Source: Solimonas sp. K1W22B-7
GTDB lineage: Bacteria > Pseudomonadota > Gammaproteobacteria > Nevskiales > Nevskiaceae
DNA: 64,000 bases
NCBI RefSeq assembly: GCF_003428335.1
Contig: NZ_CP031704.1
Span: 992,001-1,056,000, forward strand
Direction of reading: 5' to 3'
Shown: positions 28,108 through 41,000 of the stretch, piece by piece
How the letters are laid out: the number at the start of each line of letters is the position of its first letter
Position numbering within the stretch: position 1 is the first letter of the stretch
Position numbers and translations under genes: made by a program
The notes under the pieces: model-generated
Databases searched by the model: none
What the model was told of the DNA's origin: nothing
The model's input: only the letters and a program-made list of their open reading frames with translations

Positions 28108-28480
28108 GACCGCCGTATTGCAGAAGCTGTTACGCCGTTCGATTCCCGGTCTTCATCTGAAGCGCCTCACCACGCTGGTGGCCATGGTGGGCTCGGCCCT
28201 GCAGGGCGGCCGGCTGACGCTGTCGGCACTGGGCCGTAGCCTGGGCGGGGCCTGCGCGGTTCGCCATCGCATCAAGCGCGTCGATCGGTTGCTGGGCAAC
28301 TCGCATCTGCATCAGGACCGTCTGCTGTTCTATCGTTGCTTGTGCCAGTTGCTGCTCGCGGGCCGACCTGAGCCGATCCTGATCGTGGACTGGTCTGATC
28401 TGCGGCCCGATCGCCGCTTGCAGGTCCTGCGAGCCTCGGTCTGGGTGCACGGCTTTGCGCTGACGGTCTCGAGGAGGTGA
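28100..28480 (+). pseudogene. IS10-like transposase, 3'-truncated
   Basis: 126 aa against about 400 for IS10. The segments LHLKRLTTL, RHRIKRVDRLLGN..LH and LIVDWSDL..DRRLQVLRAS match the IS10/IS4 transposase N-terminus as I remember it, and the first catalytic aspartate falls at residue 97, as in IS10. Similarity stops at about GFALTV and the frame ends three codons later. The second aspartate and the glutamate of the DDE triad are missing, so it cannot be active. Confidence 0.85.
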
Positions 28481-28484
28481 GGAA

Positions 28485-28502
28485 GGGAAAAGGGGTCGGA
28501 GT
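28485..28502 (+). repeat. 18-bp direct repeat, right copy (GGGGTC box)
   Basis: Exact copy of 27930-27947 at the broken end of the transposase remnant. It leads straight into the trailing repeat block. It is too long to be an ordinary IS10-type 9-bp target duplication, so repeat-mediated recombination is as likely as transposition. Confidence 0.8.
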
Positions 28503-28772
28503 AAGTTAACCCGCACGCCTTTGCAAGTTCGCCCGCCCGCGAGCAGTTGCCGGTCTAAGCTGTAGGCGATCAGGATTGGGTAGCCCGGGCTGATCTCTGA
28601 GTCGGCGACCCAGCAGGGGGTGGCGGTTCCTTTCCGGGTGGTCGATTTCTCGCCTGCCGGCACTTGGGCGTTTTCATAGCCGATAACTGCAGGCTCCCGA
28701 CGGGGACTCTCGCACTCCGATCGGGCCGAACTGATTCACTGGCGCACAGCCTGATGCTCCGTTTGCCTGGCG
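28498..28772. repeat. Trailing repeat block, copy 1
   Basis: About 275 bp that recur at 49341-49625 after the second toxin locus. Shared landmarks are gttaacccgcacgcc, gcaagttcgcccgcccgcga, ttcctttccgggtggtcga and actgattcac.ggcgcacag. Neither strand has a frame kept in both copies, so I take it as non-coding. It marks the 3' end of the duplicated unit. Confidence 0.85.
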
Positions 28773-28804
28773 AGCAGAAAAGCCGATTCCCTTTTTTCAC
28801 GCCA

Positions 28805-28829
28805 CCGGGCTGCCGCAAGGGCAGCCCGG
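28805..28829 (+). terminator. GC-rich hairpin before RHS gene 2 (copy 2)
   Basis: The same ccgggctgcc / ggcagcccgg stem with gcaag loop as behind rnpB. Here it can only insulate the second RHS gene from upstream transcription. Confidence 0.5.
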
Positions 28830-28869
28830 GATGGTTTGCTACGCCTCTCCTGGGGCATTTTCGGGCGGC

Positions 28870-29013
28870 CGTTAAAACTAAAATTCTTTTGTTATCAAAA
28901 TCATAGTAAAAATATTCGATTTTCGACTAAACACTTTGCCGTTTTCTTCGGATCAGGTGGGGGAGCGGGCTGGATTCACGGCCCCCAGATCCACGCAGGT
29001 TCAAAGAAAACAC
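28870..29013 (+). promoter_or_regulatory. AT-rich leader of RHS gene 2
   Basis: Counterpart of 7446-7628. It contains the identical 37-nt block (28917-28953) and the same run-up to the ATG at 29014. An in-frame ATG at 28936 lies within this conserved leader and is unlikely to be the start. Confidence 0.4.
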
Positions 29014-32000
29014 ATGGTCGCAATCGTCGGCGGTACTGGCCTTGGGCTGTTCAATTCCTCGCTGAGCCAGCTCAACGGCTTCGGCAGCACTGGCAAGGGC
29101 CAGATCGGGCAGGGTCGGGACCAGGCCTACGTCAACGCCGCCACCGGCAACCTGGTGATCCAGGGGCAGGACGACTACCTGGCGTCGCTGGGTCTGGACC
29201 TGGCCGCGATGCGCACCTACAACAGCCTCGGGCTGATGGACGGGGGCAACAACGACGGCTGGACCCTGTTCGGCAGCCGCCGGCTGGTGGCGCCCCTGCC
29301 CGCGGCGGGCGGCACCGCCAGCGTCGTCAGGATCAACGACGACGGCCACCAGGCCACGTTCGTCAACATCGGCACCGACCTGTGGCAGAGCACCGACGGC
29401 TCCGGCGCGCACGACACCCTGGCCCGCCAGGCCAACGGCACCTGGATCTATACCGAGGGCAGCAGCCGCGCCACCGAGACCTATGACGCCAATGGCCGGC
29501 TTTCCAACGCCAAGGACGCCGACGGCAACACCCAGACCTACGGCTACACCGGCAGCCTGCTGACCAGCGTCACCGACGCCTCCGGCCAGGTCACCACCCT
29601 GGCCTACGACGCCAACAACAACCTCACCTCGATCCAGACCAGCAGCAACGGCCAGCAGGCGATCCGCGTCCGCTATGTCTACGAGACCCAGGGCAGCCTC
29701 ACCCGGCTGAACAGCGTCGAGGTCGATCTGGGGAATGCCGACGACACGGTGCGCGACAGCGACACCCAGATCTTCTTCACCAAGTACGAGTACGAGAGCA
29801 GCAGTTCCAACCGCATCACCAGCCTCATTCAAGGGCGCAAGAACACGGTGGGCGGCACGCTGATCGAGACTGCGCGGCTCAATGTCGGCTACGTGGCCAG
29901 CGGCACCTACGCCGGGCGTGTGCAGACCCTCACCACCGTCACCGGCGGCACCGAGCCCAACCGCACGCTGACGTTCAACTATCTCAGCGCCACCCAGACC
30001 AGCGTTACCGACACGCTGGGCTATGTCACCACCTACACCTACGACGCCCAGAACCGCCTGACCAAGGTGGAAGCCCCGCTGGTCAGCGGCGCGAGCGCTC
30101 GCAGCACGACCCAGTACCTGTATGACGCCGACGGCAACGTCAGCCAGGTCATCACCCTTTACGAGAACGGCTCGAACCGCAGCACGAACTACACGTACAG
30201 CGGCGGCAACCTGATCAAGATCGTCGACCAGGGTGGCAACACGGTGGAGCGCAGCTACGACAGCGCCAGCCAGCAGCTCGTCTCCGAAACGGTTTATCGC
30301 ACACCGGACACGGACGGTGCCGGCCCGCTGGTGGCGGCTGACCCCGTGGTCACCCGCTATCTCTACGACAGCGAGTCGCACCTGCGCTTCGTCATCACGC
30401 CCGAGGGGCGGGTCACCGAACACCGCTACAACGCCAACGGCACGCGCAGCCAGACTCGCAGCTACTACGCCCATGCCTACGGCGGCTCCATCTTCACCGA
30501 TACCGAGCTGGCGAAGTGGGCGGGCGACCTGCTGGACAAGACCAAGCAGGGGCTGACCCTCTACAACTACGATTTCCGCGGAATGATCAGCTCGGTCGTG
30601 GAGTATTCGACGGTCGACATCACCGGCAACAACGGCACCACCCTTGCGACGCAGAACTTCTTCGTCTACGGCCGCTCCGGCGAGCTGCTGAAGACGGTGC
30701 AGAACAACGCGACCATGCAGTCGTTCTACGACAGCCCGAGCACCGGCAACCTGAGCGGCCAGCTGGCGGGGGTCTGGGACTTCGTCAGTGGCCAGCTGCG
30801 CGCCACCAACAAGCAGGACGCTACGGCTGCCACGCCGGTGATGACCGGCACGACCCTGCACCAGCTGAACGCCAACACTCCCACCTGGGTGTTCCAGGCC
30901 GAGCTGACCACTGGCGCCAGCAGCAATGGCCGCGAGACCGCCCTGGGCATCTCCAACAATGTCGACAGTGTGACCGCTGCCGCCGACTACCGGCGCCACC
31001 TGGCCCTGTTCTCCAGCGACCGGATCAAGGCCGTGTTCAACACCGGAACGGGCGACCAGGTGGTCGACCTCGGATTCGCAAAAGACAACGTCACCTACGT
31101 GGTGGAGGTGGTCCGTACGACCACCGAGTCCAAGCTGTATGTCTACGAGAGGGGCAGGAGCCGCGAAGGCGCCGGCGCCTTCGTTCATACGGTCGCGCTG
31201 ACCGCCGGCGCTACCGCCGGCTGGGACCAGGTCAAGTGGAACCTGTACACGGTGGTCAATTCGGCCAAATCTGGCACCACCTGCCTCATCGACAACATGG
31301 GGGTGTTCACCCGCCTGACGCAGACGTCGCTCGCCGGCGCGGCGGTGACCACCTACCTGTATGACGGCCTGGGCCGCGTCATTTCGAACACCGATGCCAT
31401 CGGCCGTACGGCCATCACCGACTACCAGGACGCCGGCAACACGGTCGTCGTCGCCATGCAGGGCGGCTCGGCGCCCAGAAGCACCTATCTGACGACCAGC
31501 ACCGTCTTCAACAAGGCCGGCGACGTCGTGCAGACGATCCAGACCGGCGCCAACATCGCTACGACGACCACGGCCTACGACTACGACAGCAACGGTCGCC
31601 TGCGCATGGTGACCGATGCCAGCCTCGGGCGCACCCACTACCTCTACGACGAGCGCGGCTGGAAGATCGCGGAAGTCAGCGCAGACATGGCGCTGACCGA
31701 ATACACCTACAACCTGGCCGGTCAGCTGCTGAAGACCATCCGCTACGCCAACCGTGTCACCGCCGCGCTGGTCGATGGCAACGGCGAGCCAGTGGCATTC
31801 ACGCTGGCCACGACCGGCGTCAGGACTGCGGATGCCAACAACGACCGCAGCACCGAAAGGGTCTACAACCCTGCCGGGCAGCTGGTCTACCTGATCGACG
31901 CCGATCGTTTTGTCACCGAAATGGTCTACGACGGCGCCGGCCGCGTCACGGCGACCATCGTGTACGACAACGTCCTGCCGGGCAGCGCCAACAGCTGGAG

Positions 32001-35000
32001 CCTGATCCGCACCGACCGCCAGCTGGCCGTCAACCGCGACGACACGGCCAACCGCTTCACCCGCAGCTTCTACGACAAGGATGGCCTGCTGGCCGGCACC
32101 CTCGATGCCGAGGGCTGCCTCGTGGAGCGTGAATACGACAAGGCCGGCAACATGGTGCGGCAGACCGCCTATGCCCTGCAGTTGCCGGTGCTCTCCGTCG
32201 ACCTCCGCACGCTGACCGATCTCAAGACTCTTGCCCTGGCCGCCGCGACCGAAGTGGCCGCGAAGAACCAGACCAGCTACATGCTGTACGACGGCATGAA
32301 CCGCCTGATCGCCGCGATCGATCCGGAAGGCTACCTGTCGGAATACTTCTACGATCGCGCCAACAACAAGAGCGAAGAGCGCCGTTACAGCCGCCCGGTG
32401 GTCTACGCCGCCAGCAAGTCGGTGGCGGACTACCGCACCGAGGCGCGCGCCCCGGTGCTGGCGGAGCCCACGACCGCCCTGCGGCTCTATTACGCCCGCC
32501 AGGTCTACGTCTACGATGCCGCGAACCGTGTGACGAGCGAAGATGGCTTCTACTACACCATCAACGCCTCCAACGTGGATGCGTCGAACCGGATCGCGAC
32601 GACTGTCTACCAGTACAACACCCAATACGGATATCTGGAAAAGCTGACCCTGGCGGCGGATGCGGTGGTCGCCACGACCGAACAGCGCTCCACCACGCGT
32701 GAGTACGATGCCCTGGGTCGTGTGAAACGCGAGCTCGGAGGCATCGGCAGCTACGTGCTGTCGCAGCTGGCCCCCACCGCCACCCTGATCGAACGCGAGG
32801 CCGTCTGGACCCAGTACGCCACCAAGTACACCTACGACGCGCTGGGACGCCGCATCAGCGCGACCGATCCCAACGGCAAGACCACCGTCTACTACTACGA
32901 TGCGGTCGGCCGCCTGCGCTACGCGATCAACGCGGCAGGCGAGGTTTCGGAAACCACCTATACCGCATTCGGCGAGGTGGACAAGACTACCCGGTACGCC
33001 CAGCGTATCGTGCTGGTCAATGGCAGCGGCGTGCGCGACATCGTCGGCGGCCTGCAGACGGACAGCGTCCTGACCTCGCGCCTGGCGTCGCTGGTAACGG
33101 ACACGAACAACCGCGTCGCCGACCTGGACTACAACAAGCGTGGCCTGCTGTCGAAGAAGACCGACGCCTTCGGCTTCATCACCGACCTGATCTACAACAG
33201 CTTCGGGCAGAAGAGCACCGTCACCACCGATCTGGCCCGAACCTCTACCCTGATCCGGCGCGCCGACAGCTGGACCTATGACCGCCGCGGCGCCCAGATT
33301 GGCAGCGTGGTGGACAGTTCCAGCGGTCTTGCCATCGGCGAAACACTGGGCTACGACGCCTTCGGGCGTGTCGTCTCCCGGACCGACGCCCTCGGCCGGG
33401 TCTGGAAGACCGAATACGACAAGCTTGGCCGGGCGATCCAGACCCGCGATCCCTTCAACCAGGGCGTTCTGACCACCTACGACGCCTTCAGCCGGGTGCT
33501 CACCCAGACCAATGCGCTGAACCAGGCCACCAGCTATACCTATGATGCGCGTGGCAAGACGGTCACCGTCGTTACGCCCGAGGGAGTCAGCACGCGCAGC
33601 AACTATGACCGGCACGATGTTCTCTACAAGTCGGAGCTGCTCAACAACGGCGTCTGGGATGCGACCGTCTACACCTACGACCGCGATGGCCGGCTGACCC
33701 AGGCTACCGATCCCAATACGCTCATCGAGAAGACCGAGTTCGACGCCGGTGGCCGCGTGGCATCCACGCTCGACAAGAACAACATCCGCACCAGCTACAC
33801 CTACGACGACGCCGGGCGCCTCATCGGCCGCACCGTCGACCCGGCCAGCTACACGCCTCCGGGCAGCAGCACCCCCATCATCAAGGCCAATGCGCTGAAC
33901 CTGGTGACGGCTTACGAGTACGACGCATTCGGGCAGACGATCCGCACCACGGATCCGCTTAATGTGGTGACCGAGACCCAGTTCGACAAGGAAGGCCGCG
34001 TCACCAAGGTCATCACCGATTTCGGCAGCCAGAAGATGGCCAGCTTCTATTCCTACGGCTACTACGATTCCGGTCGTACGATGGTGACCGTGGAAGAAGG
34101 GCGGCTCGGAACCTTCGACGGTACCAATTGGAACTTCGGCGTCGCCTTGCGCACCACCGTCAAGGCCTACGACAAGGCCGGCCGCCTCTCGCGCGAGATC
34201 GTCGATGCCGGCAGCGGCACCAATCCGCTGACGGGCCAGGCCTACCGTGCGCTCGTCACCGACTACGCCTACGACAAGAACAACAACCTGGTCTACAGGC
34301 GCGACCCCCAGGGCTCGTACTGGCGCTCGGTCTATGACGAGGCCAATCGCAAGACCTTCGACGTCGATGCGATGGGTGGCGTCACCGAATACCGCTACGA
34401 CGTCGCGGGCCGCCTGGCCGAGACCATCCGCCGCGCGGACCGCGTCGACCTTGCCGGTATGCCCCTGGTCATCGGCACCGACGCGCTGCGCTACGGCACG
34501 CGGCTCTGGTCCGGCGACCTGGCGGATACCGTCGGCCTGACGATCCCCCCCAGCCAGACCGCGGTCGCGCAGGATTACCTGGGCGCGCGGCTGACGCTGA
34601 CGGCCCAGGCCGTGAATCATGTCGGCACCATCGCCTACGGCACGCGCAACCACCAGATCGCGGATCACGGCAAGGTCGCGTACCGCGCCGAGATCACCGT
34701 GGCCGCCTCCACTTCAGGTGAGTACTACGCCGGTGCCGAGCAGCTTGGCGCGCGCGCTCACCTGGCGATGTTCACCGGCAACACCATCAAGGCCTATCGC
34801 TACACCGGCAGCACCAGCCAGGAAGTGACCCTGGGCACTCTGGAGTTCGGCGTCGCCTACGTGGTGGAGGTGGAGGTATCGGCCGGCGGAAGCCAGCTGT
34901 ACATCTACAAGAAGGGGCAGTCCCGCAGCAGCGGTTTCAGTGACAGCCTGAGCGTCACCTGGGCCTCCGCGCAGATGCGGGTCGGAGTCGTTGGCAATCT

Positions 35001-38000
35001 CAGCAGCCTGGGCGAGAAGGCCTATGTCGACAACCTGTCGGAGTATCGCGTCTACAACGACGCCGCGCCACAGGATCGCCACGAGCGTCGCATCTACGAT
35101 CGCGACGGGCGCCTGATGTACCAGATCGATGCTCAAAACTACGTCACCAAGTCGGAGTACGACACCGCTGGCCGCGTGATCAAGACCACGCGCTATGCCA
35201 CGCCGGTGGTCCTGGCCTCCACGGCCGCCGTCAGCACCCTCACGCAGGTCGAAGCCCTGCTGCTGCCGGCGGGTACCGGCGAGTTCGATGTGGTCGAGAG
35301 CTACACCTTCGACAAGGGCGGCCGTCTCACCAAGACGACCGACGCCAACGCGTTCATCACCACCAACGGCTACGACAGCGTCGGCCGGCTCACCTCCACC
35401 GTCGACAGGTATGGCACCCGCACGACCTTCACCTACGATGCCGCGGGCCGCCTGACGACCCGCGTCGTCGATCAGGGTTCGGGCATCAACCCGATCACGC
35501 GGCAGGCCTATCTCAATCTCACGACCCGCTACGAGTACGACGCGGCCGGCAACCAGACCAAGCTGACCAACGCCGCCAATGCCATCACAGAGATGGCCTA
35601 CGACAGTCTTGGGCGCCTGACCAGCATGGTGGTCGACACCGCCGACAAGAAGCTGGCCACGGTCTACACCTACGACAACCTGGGCAGGAGCAAGACCGTC
35701 TCCGAGGGCATACAGGCGACCGGCAGCAGCGGCGCATGGAACATCAGCGCCGCCCCGGCGCGGATCACGGCGTATCTCTACGACGGCGCCGGCTGGCTCG
35801 TCAGCCAGACCGTCGATGCCGGTAGCGGCACCAATCCGGCGACGGGCGTGGCCTACCTGAACCTGGTCACCCAGTACAGCTACGACAAGCTGGGCAACGC
35901 CTTCCGCAAGACCGATGCCACCAGCAAGGTCTGGAGCTACGCCTACGACGAACTGGGCCGCAAGGTCTTCGACGTCGATCCGCTGGGCAGCCTCACTGAA
36001 TACCGCTACGACAACTGGGGCCGTCTCACCGACACGCTGCGCTATGCCGAGCGCATCACGCTACCTTCGTCGATCACCCCGGACACCATCCGCCATGCAG
36101 TGTCTTCGACGGTCTGGAGCAACGACCTCGCCACCAACACCAATGGCCTGGACCTGACCTACGCCGGTACCGCCTTCGTCCACGAAAGCAACCGCCTGAC
36201 GGCGATCAGCCGCCCCGGTGCCACCCAGAACAGCGTGCAGGCCGCGACCGACGTTGCGATCTCGGCCACCGACAAGGTGCTCATCCGCGGCACCCTGCAG
36301 CTGACCGCCATCCCGGCCGGCAGCTACATGCTCGGCGCATTGGGTGGCAACATCCACGCCGCCCACATCAGTGGAGACCGCGTGTACGCCGCGCGCTTCA
36401 CTGGCAGCGGATCGGTCCAGATCGTGGAACTCGGCGTGGCCGAGACCGGTGCAACCTACGTGGTGGAGGTGGAGCTGACCGCCACTTCCAGCACCCTGTA
36501 CGTCTACAAGTCCGGGCAGGCCCGCAGCAGTGGCTACAGCAACGTGCTGCAGACCAGCTGGAGCAGCGCCAGGCTGAGGCTGGATGTCTGGAACAGCACC
36601 AATGGTGCGGACCAGACGGCCTATTTCGACAACCTGAGCCAGGCCAGGCTGATCGACACTGATGCGTCCCAGCATATCCGCGAGCGCAGCGTCTACGACA
36701 AGGAAGGCCGCAAGCTTTACGACGTCGACGCCTTCGGCCAGGTCACGGAATACCGCTACGACGCCGGCGATCGCGTCAAGGAAGTCCGCCGCTACGTCAA
36801 CCCGGTGGCCCCGGCGGCGGTTTCCGCGGCGCCGACCGCCGCTGCGGTGGCACAGCTGGTGAGTGCGCAGAACCCGGCAACCACCGGCCCCAGCGCACCC
36901 CGGGTCACGGTCTACACCTACGACGCGGCCGGGCAGGTCGAGAGCGAAACGATCGACCCGACCGGCGCCGCGCCCATTCGTACCGAGTACGGCTACAACA
37001 AGAACGGCAACCTGGCTTCGAAGCGTGACGCCAACGGCAATGTCTGGCGCTACGTCTACGACGCCGCGGGCCGCAAGGTCTACGACATCGACCCGCTCGG
37101 CGGCCTGGTGGAGTACCGCTACGACGCCATGGACCGGCTGGTGCTCACCACACGCCACGTCGAGGCGATCGATCTCAACGGCATGCCCGACGAGATGACG
37201 ATGGACATGGTGCGCTACGCGGCCGCCAGCCGGCTGTGGAGCAGCTCCCTGACTGGGGATAGCCAAGGGCTGGACATCACTCCTCCCGGCCCGGCGCTGG
37301 TGTACGACGCGGTCGGCGGCCGTCTTGCGCTGACCAGTCAGCCCGCCGCCGATGTGTTGACCATTGCCTATGGCACCCGCCCGCACAATATCGCCGCGCT
37401 CGGCACCGTGGTGTTCAAGGCCGAGATTCAGGTCGAAAGCTCCACGGCCGGCTCCTTCTACGTGGGCGCCGAGCAGCCCGGTGGCAACCGCGTGCACCTG
37501 GCTCAGTTCACCGGTGACCGCATCAAGGTTTATCGCTACAACGGCAGCAACAGCTCCGCTGCCGATCTCGGCGCAGTGGAGTTTGGCGCTATCTACGTGG
37601 TGGAGGTGGAGGTTACCGCCTCCGGCACCCAGCTCAGCATCTACAAGAAGGGCCAGCCGCGCAGCAGCGGTTTCACCGACGCGTTCACCGCCACCTGGAC
37701 CACCGCTCGCTCGCGCATACAGACGCTCTCGACAGCTACCAGCGCCAACCAGCACGCCTACGTCGACAACCTGGCCGAGTACGTGCCCGCGGTGCAGAAC
37801 GCCAGCGACCGCATGACGCGCAAGGTCTATGACGGCGCCGGTCGCGAGGTCTACAGCATCGACGAGTTGGGCTACGTCACGGAATCGCGCTACCGCGGCG
37901 ATGGGCTGCTGAAGGAAACCCGCCGCTACGACGCACCTATCGGCCTGCCCACCCCGGGGTCGCTCCTGACCCTCACGGGCGTGACCACCGCCCTGGCCAC

Positions 38001-41000
38001 GGCCCAGAACGCGGCGCCCGATGTCACCGCCTATGACTACGACGGGGCGGGGCGCCTCATCAAGCGTACCGACGCCAACGGCTACTTCAGCCTGACGACC
38101 TACGACAAGGAAGGGCGCGTCCTCACGAGCACCGCCCGCAACGGCGTCCGTACCGACTTCACCTATGACGCCAACGGCCGTCAGCTGACCCAGGTCACCG
38201 ACGCCGGCAGCGGCACCTCGTCCGTCACGGGGCAGGCCTTCCTCAACCTGACCACCCGCTACGAGTACGACAACTTCGGCCGGCAGTTCCGCACCATCGA
38301 CCCGCTGAACGTGGTGACCGAAAGGGTCTACGACAAGCTGGATCGCGTCACCTCGCAGATCGCGGACACGGCGGGCAAGAAGGTCGCCACAGCCTACGAG
38401 TACAACCGCTTCGGCGAGCGTCGCCGCCTGCGCGAAGGCGTGGCCGCGGTCCTGGATTCCACGGGCTGGAACGTCACCCCCCCGGCCCTGCGCCTCACCG
38501 ACTACGACTACGACTCGGCCGGCCGCATGATCAGCGAGACCGTCGATTCGCTGGGCTCGCTGCAGATCAAGACCGAGTACGGCTACGACAAGCTGGGCAA
38601 CCTGGTCTCCCGCAAGGACGCCAACCTCAAGACCTGGATCACCGCCTACGACGAAACCGGCCGCAAGACGCACGATGTCGATCCCCAGGGCGGCGTAACC
38701 GAGTACCGCTACGACAGCTTTGGCCAGCTTGCGGAAACCCTGCGCTACGCCGAGCGTATCGTCGTGCCCGCGCCGACCACGGCAGACGGCCTGCGCCGCG
38801 CCGCCATCGCCGCCGCCCTGTTGTCCAACAACCTCAACGCCAACACCATCGGCCTCGACCTGGCTTATGCCAACGGCGTCATCGTCCGCCAGAACAACAG
38901 GCTTGAGCTGACCAGCAGCACCACCGCCGCCGGCAGCGTCGATGGAGCGGTGCTGCGCAGCATCGTCGCTACCGAGAGGCTGGCCATCCGCGGCACCGTG
39001 CAAGCGCCTGTCAGTGGCACCGGTGCCTTCCTGCTCGGCGCCACCGGCACCAATGGTCATGCCGCCTCGTTCTCGAACGGCCGCATCTACGCCTACCGTT
39101 ACCCCGCAGGCGGCCCGGCCGAGTTCATCGACATGGGCGCGCTCGAAGCCGGCGCCACCTACGTGGTCGAGGTGGACGTCGGCAGCGCCGGCAGCACCCT
39201 GTATGTCTACAAGGCAGGCCAGCCGCGCAGCAGCGGCTACACCGACGTGCTCCAAAAGGCCTGGAGCAGTGCCAGGGTCCGTACGGAAACTTATGCGTCG
39301 TCCGGCGCACTGGGCGAGAAGGCCTACGTCGACGACATCAGCGAGACCCGCATCCTCAGCGATGCATCGCCGCTGACCAGCCACGAGCGCTACGTCTACA
39401 ACCAGGCGGGCCGCCCGGTCTACAAGATCGACGCCCTCGGCTACGTCACCGAGTCCAAGTTCGACGGCGCCGGCCGCGTGGTCGAGACCATCGGCTATAC
39501 CCAGCCGATAAATGTCGCCAGCATCGTCGGTGGGCTGACGCCCTTGTCTGTGGGCACCGCCGTTTCAACCGCGAATCCGGCACTGGAACTGGCCAAGAGC
39601 CACGTCACCACCCTGGTCTATGATGCCGACGGGCGACTGGTGTACCAGATCGACGCGCTGAACCAGGTCACCGAGTTCCGTTACGACAAGGAAGGCCGCC
39701 AGATCGACACGCTGCGCTACGCGCAGCCGATCAGCATCACGGGCCTGCCCGACATCATGACCCCCGACCAGGTGCGCTACGCGCTGGTCACGGCCGTACG
39801 CAGCAGCGACTTCGGCAGCAACAGCGCGCCAATCAACCTGACCGGCACCGGCATGTCGTGGGCGAGCGGGCGTATTGTCATGACGGCCAACGCGGCTGCC
39901 GCCCCCGGTGCGGCGGACGGTCCGGCCAATGCTGTCGGGGCTTCCGATCGCCTGATCATCGGTGGCGAGCTGACCGTGACCAACCCCACCGGTCCGGGGC
40001 TGTTCCAGTTCGGCGCCATGGGCAACGATGGCCGCTATCACCTGGCGACCATCACTGGCAACACGCTCAGCGTGCGGACCTCCACCGGTATCGGTGCTCC
40101 GGTCGAGACTGTCCTGGGCACCGTCGATGTTGGTGTGGCCTACGAGGTGGAGGTCGACATCACCGCCTCCGGTAGCCGCATCAACATCTACAAGACGGGA
40201 TATCCGCGCAGTAGCGGCTACACCCACAGCTTCAGCACGGGGTGGACCAGCGCTTCCGCCAGGCTGCAACTCACCGCCGCCGCCAATAGTGCAGGTGAGA
40301 AGGTCAACTTCGACAACCTGGTGGAATACCGCACGCTGGCCGATACCAACGCGGAAACGCGCCGCACGCGCACGGTCTATGACGGTGCCGGTCGCAAGGT
40401 CTACGACATCGACGCCTTGGGCTACGTGACGCAGACGCGTTACGACGCCGCGGGCCGTGTCAGCGAAACCATCCGGCATACCACGGCGGTCAACCACGCC
40501 AGCCTGGCCGCCGCGCCCAAGGCGCTGGACATCGCCAACCTGCTGCCCACCCTGGCGACATGGTCCCAGGACTTCTCTGTCGACACGGCCGGTCTCACGC
40601 TGACGCCGGGCACCGGCGCTCTCGACCTGGTCGATGGGCGCCTGCGGATGACGGTCAACTCCAGCCCCGGTTTGGGCACGACGGTATACGGACAGTACAC
40701 CACAGCCACTACGGCAACCCGTATTTATCGAGCCGAAGTCCAGGCCACGCCCGTGGGTTCCTCCAGTGGTTTCTATGCGGGTGTGGGCAACGACCCTGCG
40801 ACGGCGCCCATGAGCGCTCTCCGCATGCTCTACGCCCGGTTCGTGGACGGCAAGGTGTACGCCTACTCATACGGCGCAACCTACGATGTGATCGAGTTGG
40901 GGCAGACGAGCAGCGACACGGTCTACGTGGTGGAGACGGCTGTGACCGCTGCCGGCGCCACGCTCTGGGTCTACAAAAAGGGCGAGTCGCGGTCGGCCGG

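Larger units (their letters stand above)
27948..28484 (+). mobile_element. IS4-family (IS10-like) insertion sequence remnant
   Basis: About 540 bp carrying the 5' part of a transposase gene and its leader. It lies exactly between two 18-bp direct repeats. Only the left part of the element is present; no right inverted repeat is recognised before 28484. A small hairpin ctgaagg/ccttcag is at 27973-27993. The remnant separates the first toxin/immunity pair from the trailing repeat block, a place where the second locus has no such insertion. Confidence 0.75.
28782..30278 (+). repeat. Direct repeat copy B: rnpB 3' end + RHS leader + RHS 5' end
   Basis: Near-identical partner of 7398-8893. It begins in the middle of what would be the rnpB P1 3' strand (gccgattccc then T6), although there is no RNase P RNA upstream of it here. 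The coding parts match over 1,265 bases without indels; the leader differs mainly in the A/T tract. The breakpoint inside the rnpB end shows that this copy derives from the rnpB-linked locus. Confidence 0.9.

Noticed and set aside
28570-28818. Antisense frame in the trailing repeat, with a counterpart at 49392-49688
   Set aside because: The two copies read through different frames and share no conserved protein; taken as non-coding.
28936-29013. An earlier in-frame start for RHS 2
   Set aside because: The same leader sequence before RHS 1 is not in frame with that gene, and both genes share the MVAIVGG start; the extra 26 codons are leader DNA.
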